From positions 1 through 17,121 of the forward strand of contig VXIS01000563.1 of assembly GCA_008704415.1 (NCBI GenBank): DNA of 17,121 nt. The letters run 5' to 3'. Below, piece by piece: positions 10,191 to 16,833 of this stretch. The notes beneath the pieces are model-generated. The model had not been told where the DNA came from and did no database searches. It saw only the letters and a list, made by a program, of their open reading frames with translations. Made by a program: the position numbers and the translations under genes. Within the stretch, counting starts at the first letter, position 1, and each line of letters opens with the position of its first letter. This DNA comes from Sphaerosporella brunnea. Its lineage: Eukaryota; Ascomycota; Pezizomycetes; Pezizales; Pyronemataceae.

Positions 10191-10513
10191 AGCCTACGGT
10201 CACTCTCTACCGTGGCTCGGACACGGAAAGGGCTCAAAAATTCATCACTGCTAAAAACAACAAGGACGTCCTCAAAAACCTAACGCCGGCTGGTGGGGGT
10301 GACTTTCACCAGCGCTCAGCGACGGAAAAAAGGGGTGTATTTAGCCCAGCATCCTACTGGACTGACGACCCAAGATTTGCAAAGACATGGGCCGCGAGTA
10401 AAAACACCGACGACGGCGGCGCTGTGATTGAAATTCAGGTTCCTATCAGCTTCTTATACGGGACCGATACAATTGAATACCCCGAACCGAACCACGACTT
10501 CATCACGGTATAG
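10190..10513 (+). other. Variable C-terminal effector domain of the TcC-like part, possibly ADP-ribosyltransferase-like
   Basis: About 108 intact codons follow the linker. The domain starts TVTLYRGSD (LYRG at 10205-10216), has FSPASYWTDDPRFAKTWA in the middle and IEIQVPISFLYG near the end, and stops at TAG 10511-10513. An arginine in LYRG followed by a serine/tyrosine strand and an A..WA helix recalls small ART-fold toxin domains of polymorphic toxin systems. I cannot confirm the catalytic glutamate, so the assignment is tentative. In family context this is the part that would act inside a target cell after translocation. It carries no stops, unlike the shell upstream. Confidence 0.4.
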
Positions 10514-10606
10514 TTACGCTTCTTCTAGCCTTCCAAAAAAAAACGAAAATTTTGCGTTGAGTTGTGGGTGTATTTTAGCTGAACAACTGCTTTGCTCATA
10601 TTTTAG
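10508..10606 (+). other. Alternative: 99-bp candidate intron joining the TcC-like end to the downstream ORF
   Basis: The segment begins GTATAG, ends TTTTAG and has a length divisible by three. Removing it would place the downstream ORF (10625-10921) in the same frame as the effector domain. The branch site is poor, and the effector domain already looks complete at 10513, so I give this low weight. Confidence 0.2.
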
Positions 10607-10624
10607 AGAGTCAGAGCGGACAGA

Positions 10625-10921
10625 ATGGGGGAAATTCTCCCCGAACCCCGATTCAGTGGTGAGCAACTCAAATCTGTGGCCATCGGGCCCACACCTTACA
10701 TCGGCTACGAGGCTTTGAAGAACATGCGGGCAGACCAAGCCACACCCGGAAATATGCGCCTTGCTGTGGGCCCTGATGGTAAGTACATCAAACAATACGC
10801 AATCAAGGGAGCCGCATTACAAGCGCTGCGCAAGTTTTCCAAAAATATCCGCGACCCACAGGCGGATGCGGTGTACACCCGTTGGAAGAACACGAACAAG
10901 GGTAAGGTATATTTTGGTTAG
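10625..10921 (+). CDS. Small basic protein of unknown function directly downstream of the toxin-like gene
   Basis: A 98-codon open frame, starting ATG 10625 and ending TAG 10919-10921, lies 111 bp after the TcC-like stop on the same strand. The protein starts MGEILPEPRFSGEQL, is rich in lysine toward the C-terminus (IKQYAIKGAALQALRKFSKN, NTNKGKVYFG), and has no signal peptide or membrane segment. I do not recognise its family. Two readings fit the context: a remnant of a small partner gene following the effector, as immunity genes follow polymorphic toxins in bacteria, or a C-terminal exon of the toxin gene via the 99-bp candidate intron. A chance ORF is also possible at this length. An internal GTAAGT at about 10778 lies in open frame and need not be spliced. 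Confidence 0.4.
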   Translation: MGEILPEPRFSGEQLKSVAIGPTPYIGYEALKNMRADQATPGNMRLAVGPDGKYIKQYAIKGAALQALRKFSKNIRDPQADAVYTRWKNTNKGKVYFG

Positions 10922-11970
10922 TTTACAAGAAGACTCTGCTCATGCCACAGTTCATTATTTTTCAATGGCCAGCTCGTGGAAAAGGAACAGGGAGATTTTT
11001 TTTTGGGGGTGAGTGAGGAAGGCCAAAGCCAGGGGGTTGATGTCTTTCTTGCTTTCTTTTTTGAGATGTTTGCAGGTGGAGGTGGTTTGGTGTGGCGGGT
11101 TAGGGGAGAATGCACTGCGCATGTGCGCCTTGGTTTTGCAAAATTGGTTTACCGCGAACTGTTGCAGTGATCGACCGTTGCTTGACGCAAACCATAGCCC
11201 CCCGCCCGTTCCCACTTTCGTGCTTGGCCATGGCCAGTTTGAAGTTTGCCCGACAAGTATATCGCTGTTAGCGGAGGGATTATTTTTCGCACTTAAGTAG
11301 ATGCCACAAACAAATCTTGAGAGGTGAGCTGATGTCCGGCACTCAGACGAGCTGCTACGGAGCTCCCTCCGACCTTCCAAAGCTCCGAAAACTCCCGCTC
11401 AGCTCTCGACTGTCAATCTCCCAATGTAAGGGACAAGAAACTGACATGATCCTAGGAGGAGACGTTGTCGCAGCTTCATTGTATTGGGGAGCCAAGTCGC
11501 ATTTTTTCACGAAACAAAGTTCTCCATGTGCAGCCACACTTTTCTCATCCAGAAGTTTTTCGTTTGTTTTTCCACGGCTGACCTTTTTCTCTCGCGAATT
11601 GGTGCTTGGGGTGTGAGACAATTATGCACTCAGTGAGCTTGCCAGCGCAACCACCTTCCACCGCACCGCCCCGGAACCTTCTCAGGTCACTCTGCCAGGC
11701 CGAAGTGCAAAAGCCACAATTCAAATTGCCAGCCTTGCTTGTGTTATGCTGCTCTTTTAGCGCTTGCAGCAAACACTGAGTTGCCTTTGGCGCTTATAGC
11801 AAACGCGTCAGCAGCCTTGTGATGTAAAGTCATGTCAGACGGGGCAGTTGTTTTCATTCAGGGTCGTCGCTAAAGCTCCTCCACGGCTCCGCACCAAAAT
11901 GGTAGAGCTGTGCAGTCGCTTGACTCCAAACTACAACGGTTGAAAAAACGCCACCAGAAAACGCCACACC
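10922..11970. other. Intergenic region, no gene supported
   Basis: About 1.05 kb. Open frames here are short, overlap on both strands and show no family resemblance. A splice-like pair, GTGAGT at 11009 and TTTGCAG ending 11075, has no coding exons beside it. A partial direct repeat of gcgctt followed by agcaaac occurs twice near 11760-11805. No transposon termini, RNA gene or clear promoter was seen until the TATA region before 12000. Confidence 0.4.
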
Positions 11971-12067
11971 ATTGGATTATATAGTGATAGATATAAAAAA
12001 GATCTTCATCTTGCTCTGCCTTTTCAATCCCCTTCCCTACACCTCATTGCCCCCAAAACACCACAGA
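11971..12067 (+). promoter_or_regulatory. Core promoter and leader of the tandem-repeat gene
   Basis: A TATA-like tagatataaaaaag near 11988-12001 is followed by a pyrimidine-rich tract (about 12010-12050, including cttccctacacctc) such as commonly marks fungal transcription start regions. The first ATG of the downstream gene is at 12139, after a candidate leader intron. Spacing and composition fit a real promoter, but the start point is inferred. Confidence 0.45.
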
Positions 12068-12115
12068 GTACGTATAAGTTTAACCCTAACAGCACATCAT
12101 GATCGTTAACTTTAG
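12068..12115 (+). other. Candidate 48-bp intron in the 5' leader of the tandem-repeat gene
   Basis: The segment begins GTACGT, contains CCTAAC and GTTAAC branch-like sequences and ends ACTTTAG. The 5' site is close to fungal consensus. It lies between the pyrimidine-rich leader and ATG 12139, and removing it also removes an upstream ATG at about 12100. No coding frame depends on it, so support is from signals only. Confidence 0.45.
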
Positions 12116-12138
12116 CTGTAAAGCATATCTAGAACGCC

Positions 12139-12789
12139 ATGCCGTCTACCAACCTCCCTGAAGCCACCAAGCAGCCTCAAGGCAACGATAGTCAGTCCAC
12201 CAGTGTGGACAACACCCAACCAGTGCCGGCCATCAAGAAATCCCGAGTTTCGAAGAAGGTGCAGCATATTCCTCCCAGAGAATACCTTCCACGAGCTACC
12301 AAGCGGCCCCGCGGCAACGACAGTCCGTCCACCAATGTGGACAACGCCAAACCTGTGCCGGCCGTCAAGAAATCCCGAGTTTCGAAGAAGGTGCAGCATA
12401 TTCCTCCCAGAGAATACCTCCCACGGGCTACCAAGCGGCCCTGCGGCAACGACAGTCCGTCCACCGGTGTGGACAACGCTAACCCTGTGCCGGCCGTTAA
12501 GAAATCCAGAGTGGCAAAGAAGATCATCAAGGTGGAGCATATTCCGCAGCGACCATACCTCCCACAGGCTGCCAAGCGGTCCCACAGCAACGACAGCCAG
12601 CCCACCAATGACCACCGAGATAACCCACTACAAGGTGTTGAGGAGTTACCAGTTGTCCCAAGGTACGTGGACGTTGGCACAAGCACTGAGGATGATGCCG
12701 AGATCTGCACAACCATTCTAGACGGCAACACCAGCACCGGAAGAGATTCCCATGCGAGTACACTCATCCTGGACCCCCCCCCTTTTTAA
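12139..12789 (+). CDS. Tandem-repeat, basic, low-complexity protein of unknown function
   Basis: A 216-residue open frame from ATG 12139 to TAA 12787-12789. Most of the protein is three copies of a 44-47-residue unit plus a partial fourth. Each unit has a polar part (GNDSPSTNVDNAKPVPAV), a basic cluster (KKSRVSKKV) that could act as a nuclear localisation signal, and a proline/arginine part (QHIPPREYLPRATKR). The last 60 residues are non-repetitive, acidic and Thr/Ser-rich. No signal peptide, membrane segment or catalytic domain is visible. The repeats are strongly similar in nucleotide sequence and preserve frame, and differences between them are mainly single bases, indicating recent amplification under coding constraint. 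A TATA/pyrimidine promoter and a leader intron lie upstream. Repeat proteins of this type are often fast-evolving in fungi, but I do not recognise this one. Confidence 0.62.
   Translation: MPSTNLPEATKQPQGNDSQSTSVDNTQPVPAIKKSRVSKKVQHIPPREYLPRATKRPRGNDSPSTNVDNAKPVPAVKKSRVSKKVQHIPPREYLPRATKRPCGNDSPSTGVDNANPVPAVKKSRVAKKIIKVEHIPQRPYLPQAAKRSHSNDSQPTNDHRDNPLQGVEELPVVPRYVDVGTSTEDDAEICTTILDGNTSTGRDSHASTLILDPPPF
12163..12615 (+). repeat. Coding tandem repeat, 132-141 bp units, about 3.4 copies
   Basis: Units begin at the gctacc/gccacc-aagc motif: 12163-12294 (132 bp), 12295-12426 (132 bp), 12427-12567 (141 bp, with a 9-bp in-frame insertion) and a partial unit 12568 to about 12615. Units 1 and 2 share long identical runs across cgagtttcgaagaaggtgca. 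All lengths are multiples of three. Confidence 0.85.
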
Positions 12790-13191
12790 CCAGGGACCCT
12801 TTTCGACACTTCTCCCCAACTGAAGCCACACCTGGCTGTGGACGACACATCTTACTACCTTCCCGCCGGCATGTATAGTCTGGGCTTTTGGGATGGTATT
12901 GACAATCTGGGCCTGTACAGCATGCAGTAGGGGGGCATGTAGTGAACTGCTTGGAGCTTTTGGAATACAACATCTTGTTAAGGTGTTTTGTCGTTTGCTT
13001 GTTATTTGTTTATTTGTTTTAATCATATTGCATTCGGCCGCTTGCAGCCATGGCATATATAGAGAAGAGAGACTGTACTACCCCTTAGGACAGAGCCTAC
13101 TACTGGGGCCTGCGGCTCTCTTAAGGAAAGAAAATCAAGGAAATCGCAACACATAAACAGCGGAAAAGACTGTAGCCACCTCCCACTGCCT
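12790..13191. other. Intergenic region, nothing firm
   Basis: About 400 bp between the tandem-repeat gene and the end of the minus-strand interrupted gene. It presumably holds both 3' untranslated regions in convergent arrangement. A T-rich stretch with repeated ttgttt/ttgttat occurs at 12985-13020. No transposon ends or coding sequence recognised. Confidence 0.35.
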
Positions 13192-14070
13192 CTACACCCT
13201 AGGAGCCCGCTGCTCCTTCCCCTTTCCCTTCTCCTTCTTCTTCTCCTTCTTCTTACTGCCCCCCCAGGGTTTGCGTGCCGTGTGTGACTTGGCAATACCC
13301 GCTGTAACGGGACAGGCGCGAGGAGACGTCCAAGGTACGTAGCTTTCGAGGCAAGGACCGGAGGAAGGAGGACAAGGACAAGAGGCAGGAGAAGACGAGA
13401 CAAGACAAGGTGGTTCAAGGTTACTAGGTTCGCTAGTATACAAGACGTTCTGTAAAGAAGAAAAGAAGAAAAGAAACAAAAACAAGTGAAACCTCGCCAT
13501 TTATGCTTTCCCGTCACGTGACCGCGGCGCGCCACGTCACGTGACACCCTAACCCTAGCGCCGAGCCACCCGTTAACCTTGAGCCGTGACACCCGCTCCT
13601 CCTCCTATGTAGAAGTTGAAGAACACAGCTCCGTCACCGGCCACTTGGGCCCAGGACGGGACGCTCTTCCCGGCTGACTGTGCCGCAGTGCGGCCCCAGG
13701 GCCGCCTGCGCTTCTTTCTCTCAACCTTCTTCCATCCCTCTTTCACCTCAGCCTCATTGCAAGGGGCAGACGGAGCTGGTGCATCTCGCATGTCAGGCGT
13801 TGGGCGCACCAAAACCAGTACGTCGCTCAGCCCTGCATGCTTCAAATGCATTAGAGAAGGGGGGGGAGAGATCTCCCGTGCGTTCTTTGTCGGTTTCTGC
13901 GCCGGGCTAGGTGGCCCGGAGAGCTTACGCTTCGACTTTGTCGCAGCAGGTGGAGCTGCCGGCGTTTCCGCCGCCGTCGTTGCGGGCGGGGGCGGGGGAG
14001 GTGTTTTATTGTAATCTTCGTGTTTGAGGCTTGTTTAACCATAACTCGTGAGTAATGGTCGGTGAGTCAT
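13192..14070 (-). pseudogene. Unrecognised Pro/Ala- and Lys-rich gene, interrupted by a solo LTR
   Basis: On the minus strand an open frame runs from after a stop at 14035-14037, through a proline/alanine-rich part (PPPPPPATTAAETPAAPP) with a basic motif KSKRKL, to MHLKHAGLSDVLVLV at 13851, then EGWKKVERKKRRRPWG and SWAQVAGDGAVFF. It enters the LTR at 13591. On the other side of the LTR the same frame continues exactly once the LTR and one 5-bp target copy are ignored, giving KSHTARKPWGG, a lysine/glutamate/glycine tail and RAPRV before TAG 13192-13194. This phase match shows that the frame was coding when the LTR inserted. A further ATG at 14070 is in the same frame but separated by TAA 14035-14037. 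The family is unknown to me; the SWAQVAG phrase slightly recalls LINE ORF1 or Gag-like proteins, but not enough to assign. Confidence 0.55.
13303..13591 (-). mobile_element. Solo LTR (LTR2) with perfect 5-bp target-site duplication
   Basis: On the minus strand this 289-bp block starts TGTCACGG and ends CCCGTTACA, matching the ends of LTR1 (511-868). It shares a TATA-like cataaatgg, a pyrimidine-rich tract, two CACGTG hexamers (13515-13520, 13538-13543) and a gccgagccaccc segment with LTR1. The flanking 5 bp are cccgc on both sides (13298-13302 and 13592-13596), the size expected for LTR integration. No internal element sequence remains, so it formed by LTR-LTR recombination. Confidence 0.82.
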
Positions 14071-14472
14071 GCTTGAAGGGCAGAGGTAGTGTTGCACACG
14101 AGCCAAGCCGGCTCGAGCCAAAAGCTCGAGCCTCGAGCCTGAGCCGGCTCGAAATATAATTGTTCAAGCTCGAGCTGGCTCGAACAAAAGTAGTTCAGGC
14201 TCGAGCTGAGCTCGAGCTTTGTGATAGAATTTTGATACTCCGCCGGCATGCCGCTTCCGGGTGCAGCGACGAACCCCATCCCCTCATGACCCCATGCCCA
14301 ACCACCCTCCGACACACGCACTGTAGGGATGTACATAGGTACGAGTGCCGATGGGTGCGGCTGGGTAGATAGACCTCGGGTTCTCGTCCCTTCCTTCCAA
14401 ACAACTTACCTTCACCTATCCTACCCGAACGCCGCTTCCTTTCCCCCAACGCGCGCATACTTTGAGTGACTC

Positions 14473-15535
14473 ATGCCCGCACTTTCCAATGCCTTGGGTG
14501 CCGAGACACCATCGCAGCCAATTACTTCTAGTGCTCAGGATGAGGACGAAGCCGTGCGCACTTTTTACAAGATGCTAGCTGGGAATTGGGGTGCGGAAGA
14601 CTCGAACTCAGGGCTGTCAAAAGTCCGGCCGGTACGGCTTTGAGCGTGGCCTGAGCTGGACTGATTGAAACGGGCTTTTAAAATCACAGCCTGTTTGGAC
14701 CAGGCTTTCTGGATGGAGACCCAGGCGCCTGCGGGCACCGGCGAGTCCCAGGAGTACCCGGCGCCAGGCAGGCCCGCCAGACATCTGTAGTTATTTGCTT
14801 ACACATACATTAAGGAAAGAAACATGAACGTGAGATACAGATTCAACAACCTGAAGGACCTTCAGCTACCCCTCCATCCCCGCCGCCCGCTGGTCCGAAA
14901 TCTTTGGATCTGTTTGCATAACGTCATCCATCTTCATCCCGCTCTTGTCCGACCTGTACTTTCTGGGTTAAACTGTGTCGAACTTGCGAGATTTGTCAGT
15001 AAAACGTCATCATCTCTGCTCCGCAGTATTCCGACTTTCATCCGAGTTGTTGTTTTTGGGGTGGATCGAGCAGGCACCACGTTCGGCACAATGACCGACC
15101 CGGCCTTAATTCAGGATACTGGGCACCGGCCGGCACCTATCAGATATCCAGGTTTTTCTTATGCCGGCCCGAACCTGTCGGGCTTGCCACATTACCGGCC
15201 TGACCTGACCCACTCCGTGGGGCCCCGTTTCACCTGGCGGCCGGCCAAACTATTGACCGCCCTGCTCGGACTCCAGTGGAACTGACGGGGACACGGGGTC
15301 GGACCAGCCACCAAAGCGCAAGCGTCGACAGAACGTTACAGTCTCGAATAAACATAGCAAGCCTCGAGAACTAGTCCGCTGCTGCCACTGCAACAAGCGT
15401 TGGGGTCCGTACGAATCTTCATACACTACCACCATGGATGTAGCAAGCAGCGATCATGATCAGGCAGGGGGCACAGACTTGGCTGCGGAAGCTCTTCCAG
15501 ACTCAGGTTCTGATTTGACGGATCTATCGGACTGA
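14473..15535 (+). pseudogene. hAT1 internal ORF: BED-finger-like N-terminus fused to an acidic tail, split by a MITE
   Basis: Two blocks, 14473-14608 and 15273-15535, share one frame once the nested element 14609-15264 and its second target copy 15265-15272 are ignored; together they give 132 residues ending at TGA 15533-15535. Visible parts are an acidic N-terminus (QDEDEAVRTFYKML), a nuclear-localisation-like PPKRKRRQ, a cysteine cluster VRCCHCNKRW followed by YESSYTTT that resembles the first half of a BED zinc finger, and an acidic C-terminal tail ending GSDLTDLSD. The histidine half of the finger and the whole catalytic DDE region are missing, as expected for an internally deleted transposase. 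It could once have bound element ends without catalysis. As it stands the MITE disrupts it. Confidence 0.6.
14609..15264 (+). mobile_element. Nested hAT-type MITE (656 bp)
   Basis: The left end CAGGGCTGTCAAAAGT and the right end, reverse complemented, CAGGGCGGTCAATAGT form imperfect inverted repeats matching at about 20 of 24 positions. The flanks are ctcgaact (14601-14608) and ctcggact (15265-15272), an 8-bp target duplication with one transition, the hallmark size for hAT. Subterminal regions are rich in ccggcc/ggcctg words. An open frame at 14824-15285 exists but resembles nothing and crosses the right terminus, so I do not call it. Confidence 0.8.
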
Positions 15536-15685
15536 TAGGAGAGAACATAGAAAATACCAGTTACCACGTTCCATAATTGTGCATACCTCCCGCGGCGTTG
15601 CAACAGCGTCATTTCATGTAGCAGGCTCGAGCCGGGCTCGAGCCACCTGTCCGGCTCGTGTCGAGCCGGCTCGTGTGCAACACTA

Positions 15686-15809
15686 ATAAGAACAGTATCC
15701 AACGTCTGATTGTATCGCCGCAGGGTGGTAATGACTCATCAATAGCTGTGTAGTCCTCGTTCTATTGAATTCTGTCACCCGCGTCTGCTTCATCTTCAAG
15801 AGCATGAAC
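15686..15809 (-). pseudogene. Possible coding exon fragment between the two hAT elements
   Basis: On the minus strand a strong 3' splice-like signal (TTAACAG, then pyrimidines, TTTTGCAG ending 15810) precedes a frame with protein-like composition: VHALEDEADAGDRIQ, a stop TAG at 15762-15764, then NEDYTAIDESLPPCGD and IRRWIL, running into the hAT1 terminus at 15685. It might be an upstream exon of the interrupted minus-strand gene at 13192-14070, cut by hAT1, but no sequence proves this. Function unknown. Confidence 0.25.
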
Positions 15810-15847
15810 CTGCAAAAGCATACACAAGCTGTTAAGTACTTCAAGAG

Positions 15848-16346
15848 TAGTGTTGGGCACGAGACGAGACGAGACGAGATCTGAACACGGCCCAGGATGT
15901 CTTGTCTCCTGGAGATAAAAGTCTCGCGGGCCTGGGACATGGACGTCAGGCCCGGCGAGTACCCGGGCCTACCATGCACGTGAGGCCTTGGAGTGGAATT
16001 CGGTCGTTCAATTTAAATGCTATTACTCTATACATCGTCCTCCTCAGCTGCCCATTCGTCCTCGTTCACCCAGTCTGCCACTTCGTCTTCATCTTCGCTC
16101 TCCCATTCTTCCACATCTGGCTGTCCAATCCAATTCTTCACAAGAAGAAGGATGTTCGTGGTGGTGTCTCCAAGCCTGTTTCGCTTTTTGGTAATAATAT
16201 GACCTGTTCATAGGCCGGTCAACAATCACACGGTCAGCAAAGGAAATTCCGAAGAATACCTGCGCGAGAGAATTGCCTTTCAGCTGGTACACTACTGGCG
16301 GGTAATGACAGCCATGTCTGCTAAACCACGGGGATAGCGTTGTATG
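15848..16346 (-). mobile_element. 3' end of a second hAT element (hAT2), truncated
   Basis: The terminus TAGTGTTGGGCACGAG at 15848-15863 matches the hAT1 end at 14 of 16 positions and is followed by a short GAGAC tandem array (about 15861-15880). 148 bp further in is the stop codon of a hAT transposase C-terminus read toward this terminus, which is the correct orientation for a 3' end. No opposite terminus was found before the window end, and the element stops abruptly at 16346 where an LTR-like TGTCACGG begins. Confidence 0.65.
16028..16346 (-). pseudogene. hAT transposase C-terminal dimerisation domain fragment with one intron
   Basis: Minus strand. Upstream of the intron a frame reads SLPASSVPAERQFSRAG; downstream another reads HIITKKRNRLGD, then NILLLVKNWIG and a very acidic tail (WESEDEDEVADW, EEDDV) ending at TAG 16028-16030. 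Together these are the classic hAT C-terminal dimerisation block (PASS..ER.FS ... RNRL). The two frames join exactly across a 56-bp intron, 16204-16259, with GTATTC, branch CTGAC and AACAG. Further upstream, QRYPRGLADMA is in another frame and a TAG lies near 16317-16319, so a small deletion or frameshift has broken it. The rest of the transposase, including the DDE catalytic core, is missing, cut at 16346. Confidence 0.65.
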
Positions 16347-16527
16347 TGTCACGGGTATGGTCACGTGACATGTACTCTAAGTAGTCAGCTAGGAGAATAG
16401 AATAGAGTCTGCATAGTAATCGCCTCGAGGGCACGTGATAGCCGGGTGGCTCCGGATCATAGTAGCTAGCTTGAGTGACACTATGGAAGAACTCGGAGAT
16501 CGGGTGCCTCAGGTAGGACGCTACGTG

Positions 16528-16583
16528 GGAAGAGCATCCGGTTCGGAGATAACAATAGTATAGGCTATTGTTAGAGCTCTTCC
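16528..16583. repeat. Two nested inverted repeats (hairpin-capable)
   Basis: Outer arms are ggaagagc (16528-16535) and gctcttcc (16576-16583); inner arms are aacaatag (16551-16558) and ctattgtt (16565-16572), with a 6-bp loop tatagg. Both pairs are perfect and 8 bp long. They lie inside the candidate LTR3. Confidence 0.6.
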
Positions 16584-16833
16584 GAGATATCTTCGTTGAC
16601 CTGCCTGTTCCAGGAACTAGCCTGACAATCGGAGGGGTCAGGAGTGATCAACCGGAAGGCGTAGAGCCGAAAAAGGGAAGAATCACTCGGCCTAGAACCT
16701 CCATAGTAAGTGTGGTTGTTGCGTAGGGCATGCGACGCAGAAGATTGGGAGATGGGGCCAATAGGGCTGAGCATCTTCCTGCAACACGAGAATACAACGC
16801 TTACGGAGCGGGGTATCCGGGTGCGACCCATGT

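Larger units (their letters stand above)
3172..10513 (+). pseudogene. Fused TcB-TcC-like toxin-complex gene (SpvB / TcdB / RHS), broken by stops and a frameshift
   Basis: About 2,446 codons of recognisable toxin-complex B+C architecture run through one region, close to the summed length of bacterial TcB and TcC. Order: SpvB-type N-terminus (3260-4164), FG-GAP/VCBS-like aspartate-rich repeats (4500-5300), TcdB middle region (5340-8070), RHS/YD repeats (8400-9230), RHS core (9640-9905), threonine-rich linker, variable C-terminal domain. In bacteria this forms a hollow cocoon that encloses the cleaved toxic C-terminus. Stops in the coding frame are TAG 4162, TAG 5308, TAA 6079, TAG 6244, TGA 8074, TGA 8164, TGA 9200 and TAG 9611. 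Similarity runs across each stop, so they are not explained by introns. The frame shifts from 1 to 2 between 8540 and 8652, probably at the A-run 8539-8542. The start ATG 3172 has a good context. As written, translation yields only 330 residues. I regard it as a pseudogene with a partly preserved 3' end. Confidence 0.85.
14087..15685 (+). mobile_element. Non-autonomous hAT-type transposon (hAT1) carrying a nested hAT MITE
   Basis: The ends are perfect 18-bp inverted repeats, TAGTGTTGCACACGAGCC at 14087-14104 and its complement at 15668-15685. Both subterminal regions are packed with CTCGAG-containing repeats such as ggctcgagcc (14104-14220 and 15625-15670), which hAT transposases use for binding. 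The interior encodes a small BED-finger-like protein. Subtracting the nested insertion and one target copy leaves about 935 bp, too small for a full transposase of 600 or more residues. The expected 8-bp target duplication is not seen (flanks ggcagagg and ataagaac), so flanks may have been rearranged. Confidence 0.72.

Noticed and set aside
12192..12767. Minus-strand 191-codon repetitive frame opposite the tandem-repeat gene
   Set aside because: It is produced by the same repeats read backward; the plus frame has the promoter, leader intron and sensible composition.
13546..13557. Telomere-like ccctaaccctag next to the solo LTR
   Set aside because: Only about two repeat units, located inside the LTR; insufficient for an interstitial telomere.
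14824..15285. Plus-strand 153-codon frame within the nested MITE
   Set aside because: It crosses the MITE right terminus and target duplication, and its sequence has no domain resemblance; it is chance coding in GC-rich repeat DNA.
16501..16620. Possible tRNA-like structure around ggttcggagat
   Set aside because: No acceptor stem or anticodon arm with correct spacing could be built; the inverted repeats do not form a cloverleaf.
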